Shown piece after piece: positions 33,720 through 42,806 of a stretch of 53,613 nucleotides of DNA. The translations under genes and the position numbers were made by a program. The DNA is taken from NCBI GenBank assembly GCA_002314055.1, contig DCBP01000010.1:28171-81783 (forward strand). Reading direction: 5' to 3'. The notes beneath the pieces were generated by a model. It had not been told where the DNA came from, did no database searches, and saw only the letters and a program-made list of their open reading frames with translations. Source of the DNA: Prevotella sp. UBA1104 (lineage in GTDB: Bacteria > Bacteroidota > Bacteroidia > Bacteroidales > Bacteroidaceae). Every line of letters starts with the position of its first letter. Position 1 is the stretch's first letter.

Positions 33720-35147
33720 ATGAACAAGAAACAATGTTTCGGTGTCATCATCGGCACACGTGCATATTTTAACTCTGAACTTGCCAGAGACGTACGCAAG
33801 CAGCTCCTCAAGACTATTGAGGACAATGGCTACGACTATGTTATACTGCCCGAGGATGCTACCCCAACAGGCAGCAGCAGTATCGAGACCCGCGAAGACG
33901 GACTGAAATGCGCTGAACTGTTCCGCCAGAACCGCGACCGCATCGACGGAATTATCGTTTCGCTGCCTAACTTCGGCTTCGAAATCGGTATCATCAACGC
34001 CATCAGCGTTGCCGACCTGCATGTTCCGGTATTGGTACAGGCTTGCGACGACGAAAACGACAAGGTTGACCTTGACAGCCGCCGCGACGCTTTCTGCGGA
34101 AAGATTTCCGTATGCAACAACCTGTATCAGTATGGTATTCCGTTTACTGATACCACCCTGCATACATATTCTGTATATTCACCACTTCTGGCTCAAGACA
34201 TTAACCGCTTTGCTGCTGTTTGCCGCGTGGTAAAAGGACTGAGCCATGCACGTATCGGACAGATCGGAACTCGTCCGCTGGGATTCAACACCTGTCGTGC
34301 AAGCGAGAAACTGCTACAGGCTTCGGGTATCACCGTTGTTCCTGCCGACTTGAGCGAGATTCTCTATGCTGCACAGGCAATTGAGGACAGCGATTCTGAT
34401 CTTCTCAAACAGATGGAGAAGGTTGCCGGATATGCTGAAGTGCCGGAAACTTACAAGGAGAAACTGCGTCTGCAGTGCAAGTTCGGCGTTGCAGTGAACC
34501 GTTGGGTTGAAGCTAACCAGGTTGACGCCGTGGCTATACAGTGTTGGGACTCTCTGGAGCAGAACTTCGGATGCGCTGCTTGCGTAACAATGAGTATGCT
34601 CAGCGAAGCCGGAATTCCGGCTGCCTGCGAAACGGATATCGCCGGTGCCGTGTCTATGCTTGCTCTGACTCTTGCCTCTGGTGAGCCTTCGGCTATTGCC
34701 GACTGGAACAACAACTTTGCCGAGGACCGCAACAAATGCGTATGTACCCACTGCGGAAACTTCCCTAAATCATTCATCGGCAACGACAACCTGCGTCTTG
34801 GTCCGCTCGGTGTTCTTGGCAGGACATTAGGAAAGATTAATACCTTCGGTGCTGTATATGCTAAGGTGAGTGCAGGCGACTTCACTTATTTCCGCATCTC
34901 TACCGACGATACCAAGGGCTGCATAAAGGCATACCTCGGCGAAGGAAAAATGACCGACGACCCATACGGAATGGACGGATGTATTGTTGTTACTGAAGTT
35001 CCGGAGCTGCAGAAACTCATGAAGTATATCTGCAAGAATGGATTTGAGCATCATGTGGCTCTTGTCCGCGGCGATGTTGCCGGCATCATCGAAGAGGCTA
35101 TCGACAGCTATCTTGGATGGAACCTGTATGTTCACGAGTCTAAATAA
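33720..35147 (+). CDS. L-fucose/L-arabinose isomerase-family protein (candidate apiose isomerase)
   Basis: 475 residues. FGVIIGTRAYFNSELARDVR, DGIIVSLPNFGFEIG, ARIGQIGTRPLGFNT and AVAIQCWDSLEQNFGCAACV (a Glu/Asp metal region) match the FucI/AraA-like isomerase family that converts aldoses to ketoses with Mn2+. C-terminal domain CVCTHCGNFPKSF adds a short Cys cluster (CVCTHC). Follows the kinase after a repeat-filled 208-base gap. Given the operon it is the candidate aldose isomerase feeding the kinase; D-apiose is my favoured substrate, fucose- or arabinose-type sugars the alternatives. Ends in a strong terminator. Confidence 0.82.
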   Translation: MNKKQCFGVIIGTRAYFNSELARDVRKQLLKTIEDNGYDYVILPEDATPTGSSSIETREDGLKCAELFRQNRDRIDGIIVSLPNFGFEIGIINAISVADLHVPVLVQACDDENDKVDLDSRRDAFCGKISVCNNLYQYGIPFTDTTLHTYSVYSPLLAQDINRFAAVCRVVKGLSHARIGQIGTRPLGFNTCRASEKLLQASGITVVPADLSEILYAAQAIEDSDSDLLKQMEKVAGYAEVPETYKEKLRLQCKFGVAVNRWVEANQVDAVAIQCWDSLEQNFGCAACVTMSMLSEAGIPAACETDIAGAVSMLALTLASGEPSAIADWNNNFAEDRNKCVCTHCGNFPKSFIGNDNLRLGPLGVLGRTLGKINTFGAVYAKVSAGDFTYFRISTDDTKGCIKAYLGEGKMTDDPYGMDGCIVVTEVPELQKLMKYICKNGFEHHVALVRGDVAGIIEEAIDSYLGWNLYVHESK

Positions 35148-35185
35148 AAGATAGTGTACGCCTGAAAAGGCATTATGACAATAGT

Positions 35186-35229
35186 AAAGGGAGAGGAATA
35201 CTGTTCTGAACAGTGTTTCTCTCCCTTTT
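35186..35229 (+). terminator. terminator of the sugar-catabolism cluster
   Basis: AAAGGGAGAG (35186-35195) pairs with CTCTCCCTTT (35219-35228) with an inner CTGTTC/GAACAG pair; T-rich tail. 39 bases after the isomerase stop. Confidence 0.82.
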
Positions 35230-35402
35230 CTTTATTTAAAGTCCTATCCGGCGCATACCATTCCTATGGCATTCATTGTCGTTATATCACAGTTTATTTG
35301 ATGTAAGGAATTTGTCGCTTATTCAAATACTCATTAAATTTGCACAAAGATGCCGGTTGCAGTATTTTTTACAGTAGGTAAACAAGTAAAACAAGAGGAA
35401 CT

Positions 35403-35633
35403 CTGGCACAGACGAGAAAATATCCGGTAGGAATACAGACGTTCAGCAAGATTAGGGAGCGTAATTATTTTTATGTCGACAAGACGCAGTATCTTGTGGA
35501 TTTCAAAAAAAATGGTTATCAGTATGTGTTTCTGAATCGCCCGAGGCGGTTCGGCAAGTCGCTGTTTGCCTCGATGATACATGCCTATTACGAAGGTCGC
35601 AAAGAAATGCACGAAAGCATAAGAATTAAATAA
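35403..35633 (+). pseudogene. 5' fragment of an AAA-ATPase/PD-(D/E)XK (DUF1703-type) gene
   Basis: 76 codons in frame: AQTRKYPVGIQTFSKIRERN, then YVDKTQYLVDF and FLNRPRRFGKSLFASM (Walker A), which is the start of the large AAA-ATPase-like/DUF1703 family (usually about 500 residues). A stop at 35631-35633 ends it after about 75 residues and the remaining 85% is absent. No ATG begins the frame; the position matching the family's MAQ start is CTG (35403-35405). Clearly dead. The region after it (35634-35872) holds only a short direct repeat AAACGCTACTG near 35728 and 35751. Confidence 0.85.
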
Positions 35634-35872
35634 AAATGTTTGGCTCTTCTCAAATTTTAGTACATTTAGCGTATCCTAAGTTTTTGATTGCAATATTAAA
35701 TTAATTAACAAAGCCCAAACGCTACTGGTGTTTGGCCTAAACGCTACTGTGTTTTTAGGTTTTTGTAAAAATCCAAAAGTTGAATACTTTGATATTTTTT
35801 TACGAAAAAAAATATTCTCCTTTCTTTAACGACATTTTTATCATCTCTCTGTTTTTTCTCAACAATAAGCTA

Positions 35873-35880
35873 TACCTTTG
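35873..35880 (+). promoter_or_regulatory. -7 promoter box of pdxB
   Basis: TACCTTTG, perfect TAnnTTTG, 27 bases before the ATG at 35908; no exact TTTG at -33. Confidence 0.68.
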
Positions 35881-35907
35881 CCATACATATTCAAGAAGAA
35901 AAGAGAA

Positions 35908-36936
35908 ATGAAAATTGTAATAGACGACAAGATACCATACATCAGGGAAACCATATCACAGATAACCCCCGATGCTGTATATATAAAGGGAGCCGACATT
36001 AGTGCCGACAACGTGAGAGACGCTGATGCAATGATAGTGAGGACACGTACACACTGCGACGAACAGCTGCTTGCCGGGAGCAAAGTGAAGTTTATTGCCA
36101 CAGCTACCATCGGTTTCGACCATATCGACACGGAATACATGAAGCGTGCCGGAATAAAATGGATGAACTGTCCGGGATGCAACTCCGGCAGCGTGGCACA
36201 GTATCTGCGCTCCACTCTGATACTGCTCTGCCGCGAAAAGGGACTCGACCCGGCAAAAGATGCTATTGGCGTTGTAGGCTACGGACACGTAGGCTCAAAG
36301 GTTGCGGCAGAAGCACGTGCCATGGGGTTCAAGGTGCTCATTTGCGACCCTCCGCTTCAGAATTCGGGTTCAACGGCGGAAGAGTTTGTATCGATGGAAA
36401 GCATAGAAAAAGAATGTAAGGTCATTACATTCCATGTGCCACTTACGAAAACTGGCAACTGCCCCACTTTTTATCTCGCCGACGAGAATTTCTTCCATCG
36501 GCTGAAATGCCATCCTTTCATTATCAATACCAGTCGCGGCGGAGTGGTAGACAACGCTGCCCTGCTTAATGCCTTGGATAAGGGTTATGTGTCTGATGCC
36601 GTTATCGACACATGGGAAAACGAACCGAATATTAACCTCACCTTATTAAATAAGGTATATATAGGAACGCCCCACATTGCCGGATACAGTGCAGACGGCA
36701 AGACTAATGCCGACAATATGGCTGTAGAGGGGCTCTGCCGCTTCTTCGGTATCGAGAACCGCTGGCACATAACGCCGCCGTCGCTACCGCCAACCATGAC
36801 ACCACATGGAGACGAAAACGACAAAAAGCTACAACTTTACAACCCTCTCGACGACAGTCGGCGACTGAAATCCACTCCCGACAAGTTTGAAGAATTACGT
36901 GGAAATTATCCACTCCGACGGGAGAAATGGGAGTAA
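35908..36936 (+). CDS. pdxB: 4-phosphoerythronate dehydrogenase
   Basis: 342 residues from the ATG at 35908 (MKIVIDDKIPYIRE, the typical PdxB start); the frame opening at 35878 starts inside the promoter box. D-2-hydroxyacid dehydrogenase fold: substrate domain, NAD-binding GVVGYGHVGSKVA (about residue 125), catalytic region INTSRGGVVDNAAL and IDTWENEPNIN, and catalytic His in GTPHIAGYSADGKTNA (part). Oxidises 4-phospho-erythronate in pyridoxal phosphate synthesis. Shorter than E. coli PdxB (about 380), with a reduced C-terminal dimer domain. Single gene. Confidence 0.9.
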   Translation: MKIVIDDKIPYIRETISQITPDAVYIKGADISADNVRDADAMIVRTRTHCDEQLLAGSKVKFIATATIGFDHIDTEYMKRAGIKWMNCPGCNSGSVAQYLRSTLILLCREKGLDPAKDAIGVVGYGHVGSKVAAEARAMGFKVLICDPPLQNSGSTAEEFVSMESIEKECKVITFHVPLTKTGNCPTFYLADENFFHRLKCHPFIINTSRGGVVDNAALLNALDKGYVSDAVIDTWENEPNINLTLLNKVYIGTPHIAGYSADGKTNADNMAVEGLCRFFGIENRWHITPPSLPPTMTPHGDENDKKLQLYNPLDDSRRLKSTPDKFEELRGNYPLRREKWE

Positions 36937-37003
36937 AAACAGCTAAAGATATGCACAATGTGGGTGTGTTTGTGCATCAAATAGTGCTTTTTTACAACAA
37001 ATA

Positions 37004-37035
37004 CTTGCATACGTAAATAAAAATTCGTTCCTTTG
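37004..37035 (+). promoter_or_regulatory. promoter of acpP
   Basis: CTTG (37004-37007), 20 bases, TTCCTTTG (37028-37035), one mismatch in each box; 52 bases before the acpP ATG. Confidence 0.65.
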
Positions 37036-37087
37036 CATCCGATTTTTTAAGCAGAAAACAATTTAAAACATTTTAAACATTACAATT

Positions 37088-37324
37088 ATGTCAGAAATTG
37101 AATCAAAAGTAAAAGCTATCATCGTTGATAAACTGGGTGTTGAGGAGTCTGAGGTTAAGCCAGAGGCAAGCTTCACAAACGACCTCGGCGCTGACTCTCT
37201 GGATACAGTAGAGCTCATCATGGAGTTTGAGAAGGAGTTCAACATCACTATTCCAGATGACAAGTCAGAGTCAATCGCTACTGTTGGCGACGCTATCAAG
37301 TACATCGAGGAGAACGCAAAATAA
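37088..37324 (+). CDS. acpP: acyl carrier protein
   Basis: 78 residues, acidic, four-helix ACP. Phosphopantetheine attachment in LGADSLDTVELIMEFE (Ser37). Carries the growing fatty acid chain. Followed by fabF after 120 bases and then rnc, the usual Bacteroidota acpP-fabF-rnc order. A hairpin lies between acpP and fabF, fitting the need for far more ACP than FabF. Confidence 0.98.
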   Translation: MSEIESKVKAIIVDKLGVEESEVKPEASFTNDLGADSLDTVELIMEFEKEFNITIPDDKSESIATVGDAIKYIEENAK

Positions 37325-37347
37325 TTTATCTGAAGTGATATAAGCTT

Positions 37348-37412
37348 AAGGTGAAAGTGGTGAGATGAGACCGAAAGACACAGGATCTCACCTCACTTCT
37401 TTCACCTTTTTT
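37348..37412 (+). terminator. partial terminator between acpP and fabF
   Basis: AAGGTGAAAG...GTGAGAT (37348-37366) pairs with ATCTCAC...CTTTCACCTT (37385-37408) with one bulge, followed by TTTTTT. GATATAAG/CTTATATC extends the base. In mid-operon, so probably an attenuator or mRNA 3' end for abundant acpP message. Confidence 0.78.
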
Positions 37413-37444
37413 CTTATATCATCTCTTATACTTATATATACAAT

Positions 37445-38707
37445 ATGGAATTAAAAAGAGTAGTAGTAACAGGACTCGGCGCCATCACTCCAGTAGGTAA
37501 CAATCCAGAGGAGACATGGAACAACCTGCTCGCAGGAAAGAGCGGTGCAGCTTCTATTACATTGTTCGACGCTTCAAAGTTCAAAACACAGTTCGCTTGC
37601 GAAGTTAAGGGCTTCAACGCCAATGACTATATCGACCGCAAAGAGGCACGCAAGATGGACCGCTACGCACAGCTCGCCATGGCAGCTGCCGTACAGGCTG
37701 TAGACGACAGCAAGATGGACTTGGAGAAGGTTGACAAAAACCGCGTTGGCGTTGTGTTCGGCGTCGGTATCGGCGGTATCAAGACATTCGAGGACGAGGT
37801 AGAGTATTATGCTCTCCATAAAGAGAACGGACCAAAGTTCAACCCGTTCTTCATCCCTAAGATGATTTCAGACATCGCAGCAGGTCAGATTTCTATCCGT
37901 TTCGGATTCCACGGTCCTAACTATGCAACGACATCAGCATGCGCATCTTCAACAAACGCACTTGCCGATGCATTCAACCTCATCCGTCTGGGTAAGGCTG
38001 ACGCTATCGTTGCCGGTGGTGCCGAGGCAGCAATCTGCGCATGCGGAGTTGGCGGATTCAACGCTATGCACGCCCTCTCTACACGCAACGACGATCCTGA
38101 GCACGCATCGCGCCCATTCAGCGCAAGCCGCGACGGATTCATCATGGGCGAGGGTGCAGGCTGTCTTATCCTTGAGGAACTGGAGCACGCCAAGGCACGC
38201 GGAGCACAGATTTACGCAGAGATGGTTGGCGAGGGCATGAGTGCCGACGCTTACCACATCACAGCCTCTCACCCGGAGGGACTCGGAGCAACTCTCGTAA
38301 TGAAGAACGCTCTTGAGGATGCCGGAATGAAACCGGAGGACATCGACTACATCAACGTGCACGGTACTTCTACCCCTGTTGGCGATATCTCTGAGGTTAA
38401 GGCTATCCAGCAGCTCTTCGGCGAGCACGCATACAAGCTGAACATCAGCTCTACAAAGTCTATGACAGGTCACCTGCTCGGTGCTGCCGGCGCTGTAGAG
38501 GCTATGGTATCGGTATTGTCTGTAAAGAACGATATCGTTCCACCTACAATCAACCACCAGGAGGACGATAAGGACGAGAACATCGACTACAACTTGAACT
38601 TCACATTCAACAAGGCTGAGAAGCGCACAGTACGCGCTGCCTTGAGCAACACCTTCGGTTTCGGAGGCCACAACGCTTGTGTAATCTTCAAGAAGTATGA
38701 TGATTAA
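37445..38707 (+). CDS. fabF: beta-ketoacyl-ACP synthase II
   Basis: 420 residues, full length. Condensing-enzyme triad: Cys166 in ATTSACASSTNA, His in INVHGTSTPVGD and His in SMTGHLLGAAG. Extends acyl-ACP with malonyl-ACP. Its last 11 bases overlap the start of rnc. Confidence 0.98.
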   Translation: MELKRVVVTGLGAITPVGNNPEETWNNLLAGKSGAASITLFDASKFKTQFACEVKGFNANDYIDRKEARKMDRYAQLAMAAAVQAVDDSKMDLEKVDKNRVGVVFGVGIGGIKTFEDEVEYYALHKENGPKFNPFFIPKMISDIAAGQISIRFGFHGPNYATTSACASSTNALADAFNLIRLGKADAIVAGGAEAAICACGVGGFNAMHALSTRNDDPEHASRPFSASRDGFIMGEGAGCLILEELEHAKARGAQIYAEMVGEGMSADAYHITASHPEGLGATLVMKNALEDAGMKPEDIDYINVHGTSTPVGDISEVKAIQQLFGEHAYKLNISSTKSMTGHLLGAAGAVEAMVSVLSVKNDIVPPTINHQEDDKDENIDYNLNFTFNKAEKRTVRAALSNTFGFGGHNACVIFKKYDD

Positions 38708-39719
38708 TAACTTCATAGACCGAATGAGGCTCCCCTTCCGCAAGGAAAAGGAGCTTTATTCGGCTTTATACAACATCTTCGGATTCTATCCCCACCGCAT
38801 CCACTACTACAAGCTCGCTCTGATGCACAAGAGCGTGACCCGCCGCAATGAGAAGGGCCGTCCGCTCAACAACGAGCGTCTGGAGTTTCTCGGTGATGCC
38901 ATTCTCGATGCCATCGTGGGCGACATCGTTTATCGCCATTTCGAGGGCAAGCGTGAGGGTTTCCTCACAAGCACACGAAGCAAGATTGTACAGCGCGACA
39001 CGCTGAACCGCCTTGCCAACGAAATGGGAATAACACAGTTGATTAAATCAGGCAAACATACTCCCTCCCATAACAGCTACATGGGTGGGAATGCGTTTGA
39101 GGCACTGGTCGGGGCTATGTATCTCGACCGCGGCTACGAGGCTTGCATGCGTTTCATGGAGAAGCGCATCCTTGCCCAGCTTATCAACATCGACAAGGTG
39201 GCATACAAGGAGATCAACTTCAAGAGCAAACTTATTGAGTGGTGTCAGAAGAACAAGGTGAAACTTGACTTCAAACTCCTGGAACAGACGAGAGAGGGCA
39301 AGAACAGTCCTGTTTTCAAATATCAGGTTATTGTGGAAGGTCTTGAGGGCGGCACTGGCGAGGGATATTCCAAGAAGGAGAGCCAGCAGCAGGCAAGCAA
39401 GCTGACGCTACAGATGCTGAAGCGCAAGCCGCAGTTTATCGATGCCGTGTTTGCAGCCAAGGGCGACCGCACGAAGATGGAGGAGGAACCGGTGCTCACC
39501 GTGCCCGACACGGAAGTGAAACAGGATTTCATTATTCCACAAAAGAAGAACGACGAGGAAGTAAATGGTGAAGTCGCCGACAATAAGATTGAGACGGCGA
39601 AGAGCAAGACTGAAGTCGAGATTGACGAGTTTGACCTCTCCGACATTAAGTCTAACCCGAAGGAGGTAACGTCTGAAGATATCATTGCTGCATCTATGGC
39701 CGAGGCGTATAAGGAATGA
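38697..39719 (+). CDS. rnc: ribonuclease III with long C-terminal extension
   Basis: 340 residues. RNase III domain with signature NNERLEFLGDAILDAIV and GNAFEALVGAMYLDRG; double-stranded RNA-binding domain about 180-250 (SPVFKYQVIVEG ... KKESQQQASKLTLQML). The final ~90 residues are acidic, low-complexity (TVPDTEVKQDF, EEVNGEVADNK, EFDLSDIKSNPKEV) and exceed the usual ~230-residue enzyme. Overlaps fabF by 11 bases. Processes rRNA and mRNA. Confidence 0.95.
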   Translation: MMINNFIDRMRLPFRKEKELYSALYNIFGFYPHRIHYYKLALMHKSVTRRNEKGRPLNNERLEFLGDAILDAIVGDIVYRHFEGKREGFLTSTRSKIVQRDTLNRLANEMGITQLIKSGKHTPSHNSYMGGNAFEALVGAMYLDRGYEACMRFMEKRILAQLINIDKVAYKEINFKSKLIEWCQKNKVKLDFKLLEQTREGKNSPVFKYQVIVEGLEGGTGEGYSKKESQQQASKLTLQMLKRKPQFIDAVFAAKGDRTKMEEEPVLTVPDTEVKQDFIIPQKKNDEEVNGEVADNKIETAKSKTEVEIDEFDLSDIKSNPKEVTSEDIIAASMAEAYKE

Positions 39720-39754
39720 CGAAATTCAACAACAAAATTGGAGATTGAATAAAA

Positions 39755-39808
39755 AACTATAAAGAGAGAGAGTATACCGCAAAGTATACTCTCTCTCTTG
39801 TTTTATAG
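39755..39808. terminator. bidirectional terminator between rnc and the exported-protein operon
   Basis: Perfect 15-base stem 39763-39777 (AGAGAGAGAGTATAC) with 39784-39798, extended by AAAACTATAA / TTGTTTTATAG flanks, in the 115-base gap between converging genes. Confidence 0.9.
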
Positions 39809-39834
39809 AAGAAACATCCTCTATATTTTTTTGC

Positions 39835-41253
39835 TTATTTCATCTTTACCGTGCCACTCATCAGCGGCATTGCCTTCTTCTTTGCCGAAGCCGGAGTGTC
39901 ATTTACCGGGAAGGTACGTGAGAAGATGCTCCATTCGCCATTGGTTGGATCCATGTGAGAGTGGAACGCAGCACGTGTTACGGTAGTACCGTAGCTGTCG
40001 GTAACGGCGAGAACTGCCACATACCAGCCACGCTCATTCTCTGAGAACCCGCATGAATAGTTGAGCTTGTTGCCAAGCTCCTTCACGGCATCTGTAACGT
40101 CAACGGCATCCTTAGATTCGTCCATATAGACAGCCCAAGCGTCGGAAGGCTTTTCGTATTTACCAGTCTTCATATACACGTTGAGAGCGTCGTCCCAATC
40201 GTTCTCCTTCATCAGGAGCATCTTAGCCTTGCTGATGCTCTCAGCCTTCGTCTTTATCTCATACTGAATGGCTACGCTTCCTACACCGTCTTCGTCTGGA
40301 TCGCCACTTGTGTAATTGGTGATGTTAACCTCCGGACAGTCGTTGTCGGCAGCAGGTTTGATATGCTGATTCAGAATCTGCGCCTTCACCCAATCACCGT
40401 TCTCGTCGATACCGAGAACATAGAACGAGTAGTCGCCCTCTTCCGTGATATTCCACTTCTGGGCATTGTCTTCGCCAAGGGCGAGCCACTGGTCGCGGGT
40501 GAACTGAGTGCTCTGTGTGAACATCAAGTAGTCGTAGCTGTATACGTTGATAAATTCGTCGATAGACTTCGCCTTGCCAAGCACCATATACAGGGTCTTT
40601 ATGCCACTTCCCGGCTGCACGTCGAAGGTTGCCTGTCCGTTGTCGTCGATTCCCTTATATTCAACAGAGAGAGTCTCGCTGCTCTCACCATGGTCGGCTG
40701 TGCGCACTTTTGTATACGAGAGGTCGTCGTCGAGCGCCGGTGTATTGTCGGCACCCATGGTAACGCCACATGTTACGATATAGTAATCCTGTCCGCCCGG
40801 AATAAACTGAGTCTGTCCGGCAGCATCCTTCACGCCATCGGTGAAGGTATAAGTCTGCGTTCCCGTGCCAGTGCTTCCGTATCCGGCAAGTATAAGAGTC
40901 TGGAAAAGACTTTTTAGCGAAGCCTTATCGTTCTCGTCAAACGTACCGCCCATTTTTATTGACAGCAACTCCACATATGATTTCAGGAGCAATACATGCT
41001 GATACATCTTGTCAGCCTGTTTCGTCTCCACCTTGTAAGAAACGTAGTTCTTTCCCGTTTCGGTCTTCACCACCTCTACGTCTTTTTGCTCCGGCACTCC
41101 CTCCGGTCTGCCGAAGGAAATATAGTCGCCCTCACCGAGCTGCACCGTAGCAACGGTCTGATTGCCAAGGTTAAGGTTTACTTTCTGCTGCGCATTGGCG
41201 GTCAAACCGAATGATGCCGCCATTATCAATACGGATAATATAGTTTTCTTCAT
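39835..41253 (-). CDS. exported protein of unknown function (third of an exported triad)
   Basis: 472 residues. Signal peptide MKKTILSVLIMAASFGLTANA. The mature start VNLNLGNQTVATVQLGEGDY is a short beta module ending in YISFGRPEG, a pattern shared in outline with its two operon neighbours. The remainder is acidic and beta-rich with aromatic strands (YYIVTCGVTMG, YSFYVLGIDENGDW, WYVAVLAVTDSYGTTV), suggesting Ig- or fibronectin-like domains. No catalytic motif or clear T9SS tail (ends SGTVKMK). I do not recognise the family. 19 bases after the 41273 gene. Confidence 0.7.
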   Translation of the reverse strand: MKKTILSVLIMAASFGLTANAQQKVNLNLGNQTVATVQLGEGDYISFGRPEGVPEQKDVEVVKTETGKNYVSYKVETKQADKMYQHVLLLKSYVELLSIKMGGTFDENDKASLKSLFQTLILAGYGSTGTGTQTYTFTDGVKDAAGQTQFIPGGQDYYIVTCGVTMGADNTPALDDDLSYTKVRTADHGESSETLSVEYKGIDDNGQATFDVQPGSGIKTLYMVLGKAKSIDEFINVYSYDYLMFTQSTQFTRDQWLALGEDNAQKWNITEEGDYSFYVLGIDENGDWVKAQILNQHIKPAADNDCPEVNITNYTSGDPDEDGVGSVAIQYEIKTKAESISKAKMLLMKENDWDDALNVYMKTGKYEKPSDAWAVYMDESKDAVDVTDAVKELGNKLNYSCGFSENERGWYVAVLAVTDSYGTTVTRAAFHSHMDPTNGEWSIFSRTFPVNDTPASAKKKAMPLMSGTVKMK

Positions 41254-41272
41254 TGTCTGTTTCCTCCTTCCT

Positions 41273-42748
41273 TTACTTTGTTACTCTTGTTGCGTTGCCC
41301 TCGTAGTGTCCCTTCAGGTTACCGCCGAACTTGGTAGATCCGAAGATGGTGAAGTCTACGTTGGCATTGTTTGCATTCACCGTAGCGCGGGCATTGCCGC
41401 CGAGTGCGATAGCAGCAGCGTTGCCAGTGTTCGACTGGCTGTATGTCTCGCCGTTGTATTTTACCGAAATTAATGCGTTAACGTCGGTGCCAGAGAATCC
41501 GTGTGTCTGGTCGTCGTTGATGAAGTCATCAGGATAAGTTACCACGATATCGGCATCTGCCATACCCTCAACGGTTGTAATGCCCTCCTTCTGCGAGAGA
41601 TAGATAGTATACATAGACCTTTCTTCATTGCTATTGTCGAGTTCTACTACACACGACTTCAAATCTATCGGGTCGCCGTCTGCCACGGTATAGTTGCTCG
41701 GCACGGAGAGGTCGTATTCTGCCGGAGTGCCGCGGTAAACAACCTGTACATCGTAGTCGTCGTCGCCGATACCCTCCACGTCGACGATAATGCTATAGAG
41801 TCCGTCGCCGAGGTCGTTCACGCTCACATATCCTGTGCCCTTGCCCGTATAGCCGTTGTATAGGCTGACGAGTTTCGGATTGTTCGGATCTGTTTTGTTG
41901 TCATGGAACGTAAGCTCGTATTCGCGGTTGCCTTTAATGTCGATGTCCGTACCGTCCATTTCTGAGTTTGGCACGAAGAGACGGATATAGTAATATGTGT
42001 CGTCGAGCCTGTTTGCCTTGTCGATGTTTCCCGGAGTGAGATAGAAAGCCACTCCGTCTGCCACCTTCTCGGCAAATGCCGCACGCAGATCCATGCGGTC
42101 GCCGTCTACACTGAAGTAATACGGGTTCTGCTTTATCTCGGTAAACGGACCCTTGTATTGCGCTGCGAAGGTCTCTGCGCCCTCTGCCGCATCGCCACTG
42201 AAATGGAAATCGAGTTCATCGTCGGTATAGTTTAGATACAGCGTTCCGTCGGTGAAAAGGTCGCTATAGTCGTCAGACGAGAACATCGGCGGCTCGTAGT
42301 TGTCATCCTCGTCATACTTCTTCTTGTCCATAAAAGACACCTGGAACATCTCGTCCTCTTCAAACTCCTCTGAGAACTTGCTCAGCGTGATGTTCTCTCC
42401 GAGCAGTGTTGGCGACATTACAATCTGCATGTAGTAGTCGCCTCCGGCAACGTCTGCCGTCGTCTTGGCATCTTCGAGTGGCGAGAGAAACACATAAATC
42501 AGTCCGTTCTGCTGCATTATAATTGCCGACTTCATCTCTATCTTCTGGTCGCCCACCTGCACGGCGTTGCCATCGAGGGCGATGCTCTTTTGGAAAGTAA
42601 TGTTGTCTATGTCCTTTCCAATCTCGTATGACGACACGATGCGGCCGTTCTTAACCACAAACACCTTGTTGTCGTCGGAATTCTGCGCCATGGCTCCCGT
42701 GACGACACACAGCAGCATGCTCAGCAGAAATAATATCTTCTTTGTCAT
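41273..42748 (-). CDS. exported acidic beta-rich protein of unknown function
   Basis: 491 residues. Signal peptide MTKKILFLLSMLLCVVTGAMA. Mature start KVFVVKNGRIVSSYEIGKDI followed by DNITFQKS is the same short module as in the neighbours. Then very acidic (EEFEEDEMFQ, KKKYDEDDNYEPPMF, DPNNPKLVSLYNG), with repeated beta segments such as GDYYMQIVMSP and DTYYYIRLFVP that suggest duplicated sandwich domains, as in calcium-binding surface proteins. No enzyme motif. Family not recognised; middle gene of the triad. Confidence 0.7.
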   Translation of the reverse strand: MTKKILFLLSMLLCVVTGAMAQNSDDNKVFVVKNGRIVSSYEIGKDIDNITFQKSIALDGNAVQVGDQKIEMKSAIIMQQNGLIYVFLSPLEDAKTTADVAGGDYYMQIVMSPTLLGENITLSKFSEEFEEDEMFQVSFMDKKKYDEDDNYEPPMFSSDDYSDLFTDGTLYLNYTDDELDFHFSGDAAEGAETFAAQYKGPFTEIKQNPYYFSVDGDRMDLRAAFAEKVADGVAFYLTPGNIDKANRLDDTYYYIRLFVPNSEMDGTDIDIKGNREYELTFHDNKTDPNNPKLVSLYNGYTGKGTGYVSVNDLGDGLYSIIVDVEGIGDDDYDVQVVYRGTPAEYDLSVPSNYTVADGDPIDLKSCVVELDNSNEERSMYTIYLSQKEGITTVEGMADADIVVTYPDDFINDDQTHGFSGTDVNALISVKYNGETYSQSNTGNAAAIALGGNARATVNANNANVDFTIFGSTKFGGNLKGHYEGNATRVTK

Positions 42749-42806
42749 ATTCTTGTTCTTTCTTTATATATATTATATATAGGTACAGGGCTATCACCCT
42801 CTGCCA

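Noticed and set aside
37949..38743. 264-codon antisense frame opposite fabF
   Set aside because: Shadow of a high-GC3 conserved gene; no promoter or motif.
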